A DNA stretch of 64,000 nt from Corynebacterium aquatimens (GCF_030408395.1 NZ_CP046980.1:62001-126000), one strand, 5' to 3'. Positions 17,228 through 26,666 are shown, counted from the stretch's first letter. Translations and numbers: made by a program. The notes: generated by a model not told the origin, from the sequence alone.

Positions 17228-17251
17228 GACACACATTTTGCTACTTAACCC
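17228..17251 (-). repeat. Right terminal inverted repeat of the IS1249-like element
   Basis: Reverse complement of 10505-10528. It starts 34 bp after the stop of the transposase C-terminal fragment, as expected for an intact right end. Confidence 0.9.
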
Positions 17252-17259
17252 CCCGGTCC
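17252..17259. repeat. Target-site duplication, right (CCCGGTCC)
   Basis: Exact copy of 10497-10504. Joining the two flanks at this octamer restores the presumed empty site. Confidence 0.85.
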
Positions 17260-17277
17260 GGCTCCATTCCTCTAAAG

Positions 17278-17296
17278 CGGCGATCGAGCCGTTGAG
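17278..17296 (-). repeat. Inverted copy of the 21-bp repeat unit
   Basis: GCGGCGATCGAGCCGTTGA is the reverse complement of most of the unit found five times at 17348-17452. A shorter second inverted piece (GATCGAGCCGT) follows near 17302. A single-stranded form could fold this copy onto any of the direct copies. Confidence 0.75.
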
Positions 17297-17347
17297 TTTT
17301 TGATCGAGCCGTAGCCTGCAAAACTCCAGGTCAGATTTTGCGGAAGT

Positions 17348-17452
17348 TCAACGGCTCGATCGCCGCGGTCAACGGCTCGATCGCCGCGGTCAACGGCTCG
17401 ATCGCCGCGGTCAACGGCTCGATCGCCGCGGTCAACGGCTCGATCGCCGCGG
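17348..17452 (+). repeat. Five tandem copies of a 21-bp unit
   Basis: Five exact contiguous units beginning TCAACGGCTCGATCGCCGCG start at 17348, 17369, 17390, 17411 and 17432, followed by a degenerate partial copy. The unit contains the palindromes CGATCG and CCGCGG. The array lies between the IS island and the YhgE-type gene, in a 367-bp stretch (17260-17626) with no supported gene. Confidence 0.95.
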
Positions 17453-17492
17453 TGAACGGCTTGTTCGATCAGCGCGTGATGGGTTAGACCCT

Positions 17493-17574
17493 TGAGTGGT
17501 GCCACTCAGCGCTAGTCGACACGGAAACCTGCAGGTCGTGGCCGACTGATTCTCTTGAGTGGCGTGGCCACTCA
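17493..17574. repeat. Pair of related palindromes (TGAGTGG...CCACTCA)
   Basis: TGAGTGG-TG-CCACTCA at 17493-17508 and TGAGTGGC-GTG-GCCACTCA at 17556-17574. Both sit in the context CT-palindrome-GCG. They lie 53 bp upstream on the plus strand of the 3' end of the YhgE-type gene. Neither has a T-tract, so they are not obvious terminators. Confidence 0.6.
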
Positions 17575-17626
17575 GCGAAATCGGCATTGGGCGGCGAGAA
17601 GCGGCGGGTACACCGCGGGCTGTGGG

Positions 17627-19750
17627 TTATACCTGCAGCTCGGGGTGGATGTCCTTCATGCGTACGGTGCGCTGCAGGCGATAGCCAATGCTGCCGGCGA
17701 TGAAGGACAGGACGCCGATGATGGCCAGGATGATTAACGCCTGGTGGGGACGGTGGTTGCCTTCGGCGCCGCCGAAGAGGCAGAAGCGGACAAGGTCGAC
17801 GGAGAAGCGCATCGGGTCGATGGTGTGCATCCACTGGATGAACTTCGGCTGGACTTCCGGCGGATAGAGGCCGTTGGAAGAGACCAACTGCAAAGACATC
17901 AGGATCATTGCTAAGAACCTGGCGATGGCGGCACCGAGGAGGGAGTTGAGCGCCAGGATCAGGGTCATAAACACCGCGGAGACGAAGACTAGGATGCCCA
18001 GCATTTCTGCAGGGTGGACGGGATCCACCTTGAGCAGGAGGGTTTGCACCCACCACAGGTTGAATGCTTGGACCGCGCCGATCAGGACGGCCGGAATCAG
18101 GTTGGCCATCATCATGCGCGCCGGGTTCGCGCCGGAATCGATGATGCGGCGGGTCAGTGGATTGTAGATCATGAAAGTGATCAGGCCACCGAACCAGAGC
18201 GACAGGGAGAGGAAGAAGGGGGAGAGACCCTGGCCGAAGGTGGTGACATCTTCACCGGTGTTGACCATCCGCACGGGGGAGCTGGCTGCTTCAGACGCCT
18301 TGTCTAGACGTTCGCCGTGCCAGCGGGGGAGTTCCTCAGCGCCCTCGGTGATCTTCAGAGCCAGCTCGCCGGAGCCGTCGTCAAGCTGAATCAAGCCGTC
18401 GTTGAGCTGGTCCACGCCGACAACCAGTTGGTCGGAACCATCGGCGAGACGTGAGGTGCCGTCGGCAAGCGTGCGTGCGCCCACGACGAGCTGGCTCGTG
18501 CCGTCTTTGAGCTGCGTAGTTGCGGCGAGCAGTTGGCCGGAGCCGTCAGAGAGTTGGTGGAGGGCCTGAGCGAGCGTGTCGGCGCCGTTGCCCGCCCGCG
18601 CGATGCCGGAACGGAAGTCACTGCCCGGGTCGCCCAGCTGGTACGCCAGCTCATGCGTGCCGTCCTGGAGCGCCTTGACCTGCGCGTAGACGTCGGGGCC
18701 GAGGGCAGCGAACTCGCCGCTCGGAGCCAGCTGGCGTTGCAGTTCACGGATCTGGGCGGCGACCTGCTGGGCCGCCGGAACGGGGGAGGCCTCCAGATCA
18801 CGCAGAGCCTGTTCAAACTGGACGTTGACCTGGCCAAGAGCTCCTGCCACGGCGGCGAGCTGGTCTGTGACGCCGGCGATCTTGTCCACGCCGCCAGCGA
18901 TCTGGCCTGCGCCATCACCTAGGCGATCGGCCCCGCCCTTAAGAGCACCGAGTCCGTTTGCCAGCTGGTCAGCGCCGTCAGAGGCCTGACTCAGGCCGTC
19001 GTTAAGCCGGGCCGCGCCGTCGTGGAGCTGGCCAGCACCGTTGTCCAGCTTCTCAATGCCGCCGACGAGCTCCGGGATTTTGTCGTTCGCGGTGTTCAGA
19101 CCCTCGTTGAGCTGGCCAGCACCATCGCGCAGTTTCACGCCGCCGTCCTTGGCTTTGCTCGTGCCGTCGTGGAGCTTATTTGCGCCGTCGGAGGCCTGAT
19201 CCATGCCCTCACCCACGGTGTTGAAGCCGACGAAGAGCTGGTGGGTGATTGTCTCACCGACTGTTTCACTAATCACACTCGTCATCACGCGCGTGACCTG
19301 ATTTCCCAGCATGGTGGGGATGAAGCCGTTGGTGTTGTTCAGCGTGACGTTGAGTTTGGCAGGATGGGGGTCGTCTTCTTGCACGCTGGTGACGGCCTCG
19401 GAGAAGTCGGTGGGGATTTCTACGCCGAGGTAGTACGTGCCGTCGGCGATGCCTTTTTTGGCTTCTTCCGGGCTGACCAGCTCAAAGTGCATGGGCTGAA
19501 CCTCTAAGAGCTTCTCTTCGACCTCCTTTCCCGCGTACAGCATCTCCCCATCGGGGCCTGGTGCGCCCTTGTCGGAGTTGACCAGCGCGACGGGGACCTT
19601 GTTCAGGTTGCCGATTGGGTCGTAGTAGCTCCACACGAACAGGCCACCGAAAAGCAGTGGCAGGATCGTGATGGCTACCAATGCCAGCGGTGGGAGAGTG
19701 CCGTGAAGCAGGCGTTTGAAGTGTGTTCCTATGTAAGTTCCGCTGATCAT
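17627..19750 (-). CDS. YhgE/Pip-type membrane protein with ABC-2 permease-like C-terminus
   Basis: A 707-residue protein of the YhgE/Pip (phage-infection-protein-like) family. The N-terminal membrane helix is LVAITILPLLFGGLFVWSYY, followed by an extracytoplasmic domain. A long stretch of heptad-like repeats (LHDG, LNDG, LADG variants, residues about 190-470) predicts an extended helical stalk. Five C-terminal helices (such as SLSLWFGGLITFMIY, MANLIPAVLIGAVQAFNL and ALIILAIIGVLSFIAG) resemble ABC-2 permeases. Members act as envelope proteins or exporters; none of the biochemistry is readable here. It overlaps the ATPase-like gene by 4 bp (ATGA), so the two are coupled. Confidence 0.85.
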   Translation of the reverse strand: MISGTYIGTHFKRLLHGTLPPLALVAITILPLLFGGLFVWSYYDPIGNLNKVPVALVNSDKGAPGPDGEMLYAGKEVEEKLLEVQPMHFELVSPEEAKKGIADGTYYLGVEIPTDFSEAVTSVQEDDPHPAKLNVTLNNTNGFIPTMLGNQVTRVMTSVISETVGETITHQLFVGFNTVGEGMDQASDGANKLHDGTSKAKDGGVKLRDGAGQLNEGLNTANDKIPELVGGIEKLDNGAGQLHDGAARLNDGLSQASDGADQLANGLGALKGGADRLGDGAGQIAGGVDKIAGVTDQLAAVAGALGQVNVQFEQALRDLEASPVPAAQQVAAQIRELQRQLAPSGEFAALGPDVYAQVKALQDGTHELAYQLGDPGSDFRSGIARAGNGADTLAQALHQLSDGSGQLLAATTQLKDGTSQLVVGARTLADGTSRLADGSDQLVVGVDQLNDGLIQLDDGSGELALKITEGAEELPRWHGERLDKASEAASSPVRMVNTGEDVTTFGQGLSPFFLSLSLWFGGLITFMIYNPLTRRIIDSGANPARMMMANLIPAVLIGAVQAFNLWWVQTLLLKVDPVHPAEMLGILVFVSAVFMTLILALNSLLGAAIARFLAMILMSLQLVSSNGLYPPEVQPKFIQWMHTIDPMRFSVDLVRFCLFGGAEGNHRPHQALIILAIIGVLSFIAGSIGYRLQRTVRMKDIHPELQV

Positions 19751-20433
19751 GCCAGCTCCTCTTCATCCGTAGACCAGTGGTGGCCGCGGAGGTCGATCAC
19801 GTTAACCGGGGCTTCGCCGGGAAATTCTTTTGGTACGTCGTTGACGGTCAGGGCCAATACTGGGACTTTTTCCGCGATGCGGGAGAGGTTGCCCAAAAGT
19901 TGGTCGCGTAGTTCCAGGCTGCGCAGCTGGTCGACATCGTCGACGATGAGGAGGCGCGCGTCCGGTCGCGCCACCAGAGCTAAAAGGACACGCAGCTGCA
20001 GGCGCGTGGTGGGGTGGAGGTCGCCGACCTTATCGTTGACGTCTAAGTCAGATAATTCGAGGTCCTCGACCCATGGGGCAAGGCGGGAGTGTTGAAGGAG
20101 ATCGTGGCGGGGAACCGGCACGAAGAAGCGCTGGGACCAGGAGATTTGTTCCCGGATTAGGTCGCGGACGGGGACGAGCCGATCCAGGTCGTCGATAAGC
20201 TCCTTGCCCGCGAGAGCGACAGCTGAAAACCTCTCCTTGGGCGTGGACGGGCTTCCGAGCAGATCGACGCTCCCAGCGGTGGGGCGGAAACGCCCGGCGA
20301 GAGCGAGGGCAAGCGTAGAAGAGCCTGCCTCGCGGTCATTGATCAAAATGTTGAGGCCTTCTTCTGCATCGAAGGCGTAGGACGAGCCGGTCTTGGTCAC
20401 AGCCAAGTCGTGCACTCGTAAGACGGGGTCCAC
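19747..20433 (-). CDS. Degenerate ABC-type ATPase partner of the YhgE/Pip protein
   Basis: A 228-residue protein with ABC-ATPase layout but missing key residues. Where Walker A should read GxxGxGKST it has NDREAGSSTLALALAG, so the nucleotide-binding Lys is Ser. The Walker B-like strand LLIVDDVDQL has Asp where the catalytic Glu is normal. The signature is weak (HPTTRLQLRVLLALVA). It may bind nucleotide poorly or act as a structural partner. It is translationally coupled to the membrane protein, and the ordinary family arrangement suggests they form one complex. Confidence 0.75.
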   Translation of the reverse strand: MDPVLRVHDLAVTKTGSSYAFDAEEGLNILINDREAGSSTLALALAGRFRPTAGSVDLLGSPSTPKERFSAVALAGKELIDDLDRLVPVRDLIREQISWSQRFFVPVPRHDLLQHSRLAPWVEDLELSDLDVNDKVGDLHPTTRLQLRVLLALVARPDARLLIVDDVDQLRSLELRDQLLGNLSRIAEKVPVLALTVNDVPKEFPGEAPVNVIDLRGHHWSTDEEELA

Positions 20434-20539
20434 TGGACCAACCTCCCCAAGGTTGATTAGTACTACGCCCTACAACTTAGCCTTCCGCGGCCATAAGTGT
20501 TAGTTCGATTTTGAGCCACTAACTGGTTCTTTGCACAAA

Positions 20540-21223
20540 CTAGTGGCGCGGATCGGTAGCCTGACGCTGGTCATCGTCGAGCGTGTCCAGGGTGGACAAC
20601 TGGTCTTCGATGGAGCTCAGCAAGGCCTCATCGCGCTCGGCCGGCTCCTCGCTCAGCGGGCCGTGGGTGGGCTCCTTCTTCACGGGCGCGTTCTTCACAG
20701 GCTTCACAGGCGCGGGGTTCAGATTCTTGCGCTCGTGCGTCGGCGCAGAGCTGGGCGCGGAATCTTTGCGGTCATCGCGCACGAAGAAGTAGTAGACCGC
20801 CGCGGCGATCGCGGACAACAGGGCGAGGATGCCTACGCCAGCGCCCACTTTGGTGCTCTTTTGCTTGCGCTGCTCCTTCCTTGCCTTCTTCTCCAGCTTG
20901 GCGGCGACCTTCTTGTCCTGCACAGCCTGCGCGAATGCGAGACGGCGCTCGTCCAAGCGGTCGTGCGCGGCGCGAGTCACGGCGCCAGCCTGGCGGCGCG
21001 CAGCAGCTGCTTCACGCGCCTTCTTGCCGCGCTTCGGCGTGCGCGAGCTCAACGCAGCGATCTGTGCCGCGCGTTCCTCGTCCTCGTGGGCGCGGCCCTC
21101 GTTGAGCGCCATCGCGCGCACAGCTTCGTACAGGTCGCGCTGCTTCTCTTTGTCCAGGTTGCGGTAGCGGCCGTATGCCATGCTTGCCAGGCGGTACGCC
21201 ATGCGGGCGGTGCGGAGGTTCAT
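20540..21223 (-). CDS. Hypothetical protein, single membrane helix with charged cytoplasmic domain
   Basis: I choose ATG at 21223 (MNLRTARMAYRLASMAYGRY), preceded by GAAAGG, giving 227 residues; an upstream in-frame start lacks a ribosome site. Residues 20-115 are highly charged and Ala/Arg-rich, probably helical. A basic block (KLEKKARKEQRKQKS) then precedes one membrane helix (VGAGVGILALLSAIAAAVYYFFV) and a Pro/Glu-rich tail ending DDDQRQATDPRH. I recognise no domain. It is divergent from metF, with 276 bp between the starts. The gap to the next gene on the same strand (20434-20539) carries no clear signal. Confidence 0.65.
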   Translation of the reverse strand: MNLRTARMAYRLASMAYGRYRNLDKEKQRDLYEAVRAMALNEGRAHEDEERAAQIAALSSRTPKRGKKAREAAAARRQAGAVTRAAHDRLDERRLAFAQAVQDKKVAAKLEKKARKEQRKQKSTKVGAGVGILALLSAIAAAVYYFFVRDDRKDSAPSSAPTHERKNLNPAPVKPVKNAPVKKEPTHGPLSEEPAERDEALLSSIEDQLSTLDTLDDDQRQATDPRH

Positions 21224-21499
21224 GCTGGTGCCTTTCGTTGGAAATCGTGTTGCCACCAGCGTAGTGGTAATGAACGGACTTAGTGGACAGCTCTGTTCAT
21301 TTTCTGTTTCGACGGGGCATTTAAATTCACGTAGTCGTGAAGCGATGTCCTGCGGATTCAGCGCCGCGCGAGGCAGTGACTTGTTAAGCCCGCGGACCGT
21401 TCGTTACATTGCGTAACTGAATTGAACCCAAAGCGCTGAGCCCAGCCACCCGATCGCGTGTTTTAAGTACAGCACGCTTAACGACGAAAGGATTCCTTC

Positions 21500-22468
21500 G
21501 TGCAAGGAGGAACTGAATCGTCGAGGTTGTCCCGCCTTTCAGCTTCCGCGCCACTGGATTCCCTCGACGAGGCGCCGGAAGCAAACCGGCGTCCAAGGCG
21601 CGCCCGCACGGCGCTGAGTTTTGAGATGATCCCCCCGCGCCACGACGCGGACGAGGCGAAATTAACCGAGCTAATCGAGGGCTTGGCGGCCTACAACCCC
21701 GACTACCTTGCGGTGACGAGCTCACGGCGTTCCGGCTGGCTGGAAGGCACAGCGAAATTCATCGAGCGCTTGAGCACCACCACGAACTTTCCCACGATCG
21801 CGCACCTCGCGTGCACGGCGGGGACCGAAGAGGAGCTGTCCGAGTGGATCCGCCGGCTCATTGACTCGGGCGTACGCGGATTCTTGGCGCTGCGCGGTGA
21901 CTTGCCGGAAGGCGAAGACCATCTGCCGGAGGGATACCTCCAGTACGCGACGCAGCTGCTGGTGCTCATCCGCGAGATCGAAGAAGAAAACGCCTACCGG
22001 CTGGCGGCGGGCAAGCTGGCGCTGTCGGTGGCCTGCTACCCGTCAGGGCACGCGGAGTCCGCGACCCCGGACCTGGATTTGGACGTCCTTTTGTCCAAGC
22101 AGCGCCTCGGCGCGGATTTCGCGATCACCCAGCTCTTCTTCGACGCCGAGGACTTCCTGCGTTTTGCGCAAGAAACCCGCATGGCGGGCGTCCGGATCCC
22201 CATCATCCCCGGGATTATGCCCATGACAAGCCTGAAACGGGTTGAGCGCATGGGCGTACTGTCGGGGATCGAGGTGCCTGCGCACGTGCGCGACGCCTTC
22301 GAGGCGTGCTCCGACGCGGAAGAAGAGTATGAGGTAGGCATGCAGATGTCTACGGACATCGTGCAGACGCTTCTCGACGCCGGGGTGGGCGGCCTGCACA
22401 TCTACACGCACAATAATCTTGCAGTAACGGCAGACCTCCTGTCGCGCTGCGGCATCGAACCGAAATAA
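21500..22468 (+). CDS. metF: Methylenetetrahydrofolate reductase
   Basis: MetF reduces 5,10-methylene-THF to 5-methyl-THF, the methyl donor used by the next gene product. The 322-residue protein has the family motifs LSFEMIPPR (catalytic Glu), YLAVTSSRRSGW and HLACTAGTEEEL. It also has FLALRGD near the flavin site, and DFAITQLFFD and IPIIPGIMP near the C-terminus. The start is GTG with GAAAGG upstream. The 276-bp divergent region before it contains GTTACATTGCGTAAC but no McbR-type TAGAC-N6-GTCTA site that I can see. It is 25 bp upstream of metE, so the two form an operon. Confidence 0.93.
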   Translation: MQGGTESSRLSRLSASAPLDSLDEAPEANRRPRRARTALSFEMIPPRHDADEAKLTELIEGLAAYNPDYLAVTSSRRSGWLEGTAKFIERLSTTTNFPTIAHLACTAGTEEELSEWIRRLIDSGVRGFLALRGDLPEGEDHLPEGYLQYATQLLVLIREIEEENAYRLAAGKLALSVACYPSGHAESATPDLDLDVLLSKQRLGADFAITQLFFDAEDFLRFAQETRMAGVRIPIIPGIMPMTSLKRVERMGVLSGIEVPAHVRDAFEACSDAEEEYEVGMQMSTDIVQTLLDAGVGGLHIYTHNNLAVTADLLSRCGIEPK

Positions 22469-22493
22469 ACCACACGAGAAGGATAGAAACCGG

Positions 22494-24758
22494 ATGGCTA
22501 CTTTCCCTAAAGCAACAATCGAGGGTTACCCGCGTATCGGCGCTAACCGCGAGCTCAAGCGCGCGCTTGAGTCCTACTGGGCTGGACGTATTGACGCTGA
22601 GACGTTCCGTTCCACCACCCGCGCCCTGCGCATCGACACCTACAACCACCTGCGTGACCTGGGCCTGGATGAGGAGTACGCGATCCCGGCTGACGTCGCT
22701 TACTACGACCAGGTTCTGGAAACCGGCTTGACCGTGGGTCTTATCCCGGGCGGCACGGACCTGGACGAGGAATTCGCTCTTGCCCGCGGTAACGACACCC
22801 GCGTGCCGCTGGAGATGACCAAGTGGTTTGACACCAACTACCACTACCTCGTTCCGGAGCTTGAGGGCGTCACCGAGATCACCCCGGCCCCGGAGCGCGT
22901 CCTTCGCCTGGTTGAGGAAGCCCGCGAGGCTGGCCACGCCGTCCGCCCAGTGCTGGTCGGCCCGATCACGATTCTGGCGCTGTCCAAGCCCGCGGACTTC
23001 TCCTTGCTGGACAAGCTTGTCGACGCCTACGCAACCGTCTTTGCCGCGCTTGCCGACGCTGGTGTTGAGTGGGTCCAGGTCGCCGAGCCGGCCCTGGTTG
23101 CTGACCTGTCCACCCCGGACGCGGACCTGGCTAAGTACACCGAGCAGGCATGGTCCACGCTTCTGGGCGCCGACAACCGCCCGAACGTCTACATCACCAC
23201 GCCGTACGGTTCTGCGCGCGAGGGCCTGAAGGCTCTGGCTTCGGTCAAGCCGGAGGCCGTGCACGTGGACCTGTCCCCGTGGACGCTTGACGCCGATGCT
23301 GACTACCCGGCACGCGTGGCCGCTGCATTCGAGGGCACCGACACCACGATCGTCGCTGGTCTTATCGACGGCCGTAACGTCTGGGCTGCCGACCTGCGCA
23401 CCAAGGCCGAGATCCTCAACTCCCTTTCTGCTGACGGAAATGCTCCGATTTCCGTCAGCACCAGCACCTCTTTGCAGCACGTTCCGCACACGCTGAACGC
23501 GGAGAAGAACCTGCCGGTCGACGTTGCTACCTGGCTGTCGTTCGCCGATGAGAAGATCGGCGAGATCAAGGCCCTCGTTGCTGGCGAGGAGAACGCACCG
23601 GAGGCCTTCGGCCGTTCCGATCGTGCTGTTCGCACCCGCACCGAGTCCACGAAGATTCACAACGCGGACGTTGTTGCTCGCGTCGATAAGCTTCCTGCTG
23701 GCGAAGTCAAGCGTGCGCCGGAATTCGCGGAGCGCAAGAAGATCCAGGGTGAGGTTCTGGGCCTTCCGGCTCTGCCGACCACCACGATCGGTTCCTTCCC
23801 GCAGACTACCGAGATCCGCCAGGCCCGCGCCGCGCACCGGAACGGTGAGCTCAATGATGAGCAGTACACCGAGGCCCTGAAGCAGGAAGTCAAGCAGGTC
23901 ATCGAGCTGCAGGAGCGCCTCGGCCTCGACGTTCTGGTTCACGGCGAGCCGGAGCGCAACGACATGGTGCAGTACTTCGCCGAGCTTCTCGACGGCTTCG
24001 TGGTCACCGAGAACGGCTGGGTCCAGTCCTACGGCTCCCGCTGCACCCGCCCGCCGATCGTCGTCGGCGACGTTTCCCGTCCGAACGCCATGACCACCGA
24101 GTGGTCCGCGTTCGCGCAGTCCCTGTCCGAGAAGCCGGTCAAGGGCATGCTCACCGGCCCGGTGACCATCCTGGCCTGGTCCTTCAAGCGCGATGACGTG
24201 CCGGTCTCCGTTTCCGCTGACCAGATCGGTGTTGCTCTCGCCGACGAGGTCGCTGACTTGGAGGCTGCTGGCATCCAGGTGATCCAGATCGACGAGCCCG
24301 CCCTGCGCGAGCTCCTGCCTCTGCGCGCCGACGCACGCCCGGAGTACCTGGCATGGGCCGTGCGCGCCTTCCGCCTGGTCGCGTTGAACGCACAGCCTTC
24401 AACGCAGATCCACACGCACCTCTGCTACTCCGAGTTCGGCCAGATCATCGAGGCCGTCGCCGGCCTGGACGCAGACGTTACCTCCATCGAGGCAGCGCGC
24501 TCCAAGATGGAACTGCTGGAAGACATCGATGAGACCTTCCACTCCGAAATCGGCCCGGGCGTGTGGGACATCCACTCCCCGCGCGTGCCCAGCAAGGAAG
24601 AGATGGTCGAGCTGATCAAGGCCGCTCTGGAAAACGTGCCGACCGACCGCCTCTGGGTCAACCCGGACTGCGGCCTGAAGACCCGCGGCTACGCCGAGGT
24701 CGAGCCGTCGCTGACCAACATGGTCGCCGCCCGCGACGAGGTTGTCTCCGGCCTCTAA
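22494..24758 (+). CDS. metE: Cobalamin-independent methionine synthase
   Basis: A 754-residue MetE, the zinc enzyme that transfers a methyl group from 5-methyl-THF-polyglutamate to homocysteine. It shows the two-domain layout: the N-terminal half begins [19 protein letters not shown], and the catalytic C-terminal half begins at [10 protein letters not shown]. Substrate and zinc motifs follow: [29 protein letters not shown] and [12 protein letters not shown]. Length is normal. It follows metF after 25 bp, and a terminator follows. I see no cobalamin riboswitch in the short intergenic gap. Confidence 0.95.
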   Translation: MATFPKATIEGYPRIGANRELKRALESYWAGRIDAETFRSTTRALRIDTYNHLRDLGLDEEYAIPADVAYYDQVLETGLTVGLIPGGTDLDEEFALARGNDTRVPLEMTKWFDTNYHYLVPELEGVTEITPAPERVLRLVEEAREAGHAVRPVLVGPITILALSKPADFSLLDKLVDAYATVFAALADAGVEWVQVAEPALVADLSTPDADLAKYTEQAWSTLLGADNRPNVYITTPYGSAREGLKALASVKPEAVHVDLSPWTLDADADYPARVAAAFEGTDTTIVAGLIDGRNVWAADLRTKAEILNSLSADGNAPISVSTSTSLQHVPHTLNAEKNLPVDVATWLSFADEKIGEIKALVAGEENAPEAFGRSDRAVRTRTESTKIHNADVVARVDKLPAGEVKRAPEFAERKKIQGEVLGLPALPTTTIGSFPQTTEIRQARAAHRNGELNDEQYTEALKQEVKQVIELQERLGLDVLVHGEPERNDMVQYFAELLDGFVVTENGWVQSYGSRCTRPPIVVGDVSRPNAMTTEWSAFAQSLSEKPVKGMLTGPVTILAWSFKRDDVPVSVSADQIGVALADEVADLEAAGIQVIQIDEPALRELLPLRADARPEYLAWAVRAFRLVALNAQPSTQIHTHLCYSEFGQIIEAVAGLDADVTSIEAARSKMELLEDIDETFHSEIGPGVWDIHSPRVPSKEEMVELIKAALENVPTDRLWVNPDCGLKTRGYAEVEPSLTNMVAARDEVVSGL

Positions 24759-24772
24759 AAAACCACCACGAA

Positions 24773-24820
24773 GCCCCGCTGGCGCTCGACCTAATTGTCC
24801 TGCACCGGCGGGGTTTTGCG
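24773..24820 (+). terminator. Terminator after metE
   Basis: Hairpin with left arm AAGCCCCGCTGG and right arm CCGGCGGGGTTTT about 20 nt apart, ending in TTTT. It starts about 15 bp past the metE stop and precedes glpD. Confidence 0.7.
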
Positions 24821-24846
24821 TTGCCGTTTTCGCCTAGACTGTTCCT

Positions 24847-26472
24847 ATGTCAAACACACCCGCCTTTGATCCCGCGCGTACCATCCTTTCTCCCGCTTAC
24901 CGTGAGCAGCTCCTCAGCTCGCTCACAAAAGGCCAGGATCAGTACGACCTGATTGTCATCGGTGCCGGCATCACCGGCGCTGGCGTCGCCCTTGACGCCG
25001 CCAGCCGTGGTTTAAAAATCCTGGTTGTTGAAGCGCGCGACATTGCTTTTGGCACGTCGCGGTGGTCGTCGAAACTAGCCCACGGCGGGTTGCGGTACCT
25101 CGCCACCGGCAGCGCGGGTGTGGCTCGCCGCAGCGCAATCGAACGCGGCAAACTCATGGACACCATCGCCCCCCACCTGGTCCGCGCGCTGCCGCAGGTG
25201 GTTCCTCTCACCGAGGCGAACAAAGAAGCCGTGCTGCAACGCCTCGGCTTCGCGGCCGGCGATGCGTTACGCGTCGCTGCCGGGACGTCGTCAAGCGTGC
25301 TCCCTCGCTCCCGCGTGATTTCCGCCGAGCGGGTCAAAGAACTCTGCCCCACCGTGCGCAAGGATGTGAAGTGGGGATTCCTTAACTACGACGGCCAGCT
25401 TATCGACGACGCCCGCCTCGTCACCGCCGTCATCCGCACCGCCATGGGCTACGGCGCGGACGTCCTCCTCGGCGCGCGTGCTAGCGTCGCCCCGGGCCGC
25501 CGCGACGGCGCGAAGGTTGTCACACTCGACATCGACGACCGCACTATCGACGTTCCGACCATCGACGTGGCGGCCGCCGGCGTAGTCAACGCAACCGGCG
25601 TCTGGGCCGGCGAGCTTGAAAACAAAGTGACCATCATCCCCAGCCGCGGCACGCACCTGGTGATCGACGCCGAAAAAGTAGGCAACCCCACAGGCGCACT
25701 CACCGTCGCCGTGCCGGGATCACCAACTAGGTTTTGTTTCATTCTCCCAGCTCAAATGGGGCATTGCTACCTGGGAATCACCGACGACCTCGCGACAATC
25801 GAGGACGAACCTTCCGTCCCCGAAGAAGACATCACGTTCATCCTGGACGTGGTCAACGGCGGCCTTGAGACCAAACTCACCCGCGACGACGTCATCGGCG
25901 CCTTCGCCGGCCTACGCCCGCTAGTGAAGTTCGGGGACGGCGAAAGCTCTGCCGAGGAAGAAATCAAAACCTCCGACCTCTCCCGCGACCACCTCATCCT
26001 CACCACCGATGGCGTGGTCACGGTTACAGGTGGCAAGCTCACGGAATATCGACTCATGGCGGAGCAAACGGTCGACGCCATGCTTAACGACGAATCCATC
26101 TCCACCAACCTCACCTCCCCCGCGTCCGAGTGCCAGACCAAGCGCATTCCCTTGGTCGGTGCATCCTATGAACGCTCCCCGCACGAGGCCTGGGCCTCCA
26201 CCGGCGCGAACGCGGAAGAACTACCGGAATCCCTGGTTGCCCGCTACGGCGCCGAGGCCCGCAACGTTCTGGCTGCGAGCATCATCCCTAACGGCGCAGA
26301 CCGCGTCGCGGACCTGGACCTCACGCGCGCCGAGATCTCCTACGCCGTCACCCATGAAGGCGCCCGCAGCGTGGACGACATCCTCGACCGCCGCACCCGC
26401 GTTGGTTTCGTCGCCGCCGACCGCGCCGCCGCCGAGCCCGTCGCCCGCGAAGTCTTCGACGCCTTGCCTTGA
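24847..26472 (+). CDS. glpD: Aerobic glycerol-3-phosphate dehydrogenase
   Basis: A 541-residue FAD-dependent enzyme that oxidises glycerol-3-phosphate to dihydroxyacetone phosphate and passes electrons to the quinone pool at the membrane surface. The Rossmann FAD motif is VIGAGITGAGVALDAASRGL near residue 38. Family blocks GTSRWSSKLAHGGLRYL, NATGVWAG, GVVTVTGGKLTEYR and the C-terminal helical domain (ISYAVTHEGARSVDDILDRRTR) are all present. It is a single gene. The following 270 bp contain GC-rich CCCGCGCGGG-type repeats and then the ppiA terminator. Confidence 0.93.
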   Translation: MSNTPAFDPARTILSPAYREQLLSSLTKGQDQYDLIVIGAGITGAGVALDAASRGLKILVVEARDIAFGTSRWSSKLAHGGLRYLATGSAGVARRSAIERGKLMDTIAPHLVRALPQVVPLTEANKEAVLQRLGFAAGDALRVAAGTSSSVLPRSRVISAERVKELCPTVRKDVKWGFLNYDGQLIDDARLVTAVIRTAMGYGADVLLGARASVAPGRRDGAKVVTLDIDDRTIDVPTIDVAAAGVVNATGVWAGELENKVTIIPSRGTHLVIDAEKVGNPTGALTVAVPGSPTRFCFILPAQMGHCYLGITDDLATIEDEPSVPEEDITFILDVVNGGLETKLTRDDVIGAFAGLRPLVKFGDGESSAEEEIKTSDLSRDHLILTTDGVVTVTGGKLTEYRLMAEQTVDAMLNDESISTNLTSPASECQTKRIPLVGASYERSPHEAWASTGANAEELPESLVARYGAEARNVLAASIIPNGADRVADLDLTRAEISYAVTHEGARSVDDILDRRTRVGFVAADRAAAEPVAREVFDALP

Positions 26473-26666
26473 CCCGTTCCAGCCCCGCGCGGGCTCGCCC
26501 GGGCCCCGCGCAGGCCCAGCGCGGGCCCCGTCGTTGAGGGCGATACGCGAAATTCTGCTTTGTTGAACTATCACCATAAAGCCGCAAGGCCGTGACCAGG
26601 TGTTTTAGAAGCGCTATCGAAAGTTGGATACAAATTTCGCGAATCGGGTCAAGCGCGCCTGGGCCT

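Larger units (their letters stand above)
10505..17251. mobile_element. Nested IS island bounded by one IS1249-like element
   Basis: A 24-bp perfect inverted repeat beginning GGGTTAAGTAGCAAAA occurs at 10505-10528 and, inverted, at 17228-17251. The flanks are an exact 8-bp duplication CCCGGTCC at 10497-10504 and 17252-17259, proving one original insertion. Just inside the left end is the N-terminus of an IS1249-type transposase; just inside the right end is its C-terminus. Everything between is later material: IS256-like copy 1, a captured gene, an ISL3 fragment, IS256-like copy 2, two IS21 remnants with istB, and a second IS256-type transposase. Later insertions and recombination must have replaced most of the IS1249 transposase. 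Confidence 0.85.

Noticed and set aside
17348-17452. CRISPR-like array
   Set aside because: The 21-bp units are contiguous with no unique spacers, so this is a simple tandem repeat.
21224-21499. McbR operator or cobalamin riboswitch controlling metF-metE
   Set aside because: No TAGAC-N6-GTCTA site and no B12-box-like sequence was found; only a weak GTTAC/GTAAC dyad.
22350-23942. 530-codon minus-strand frame inside metE
   Set aside because: Shadow frame created by the GC-rich codon bias of metE, with no recognisable domain.
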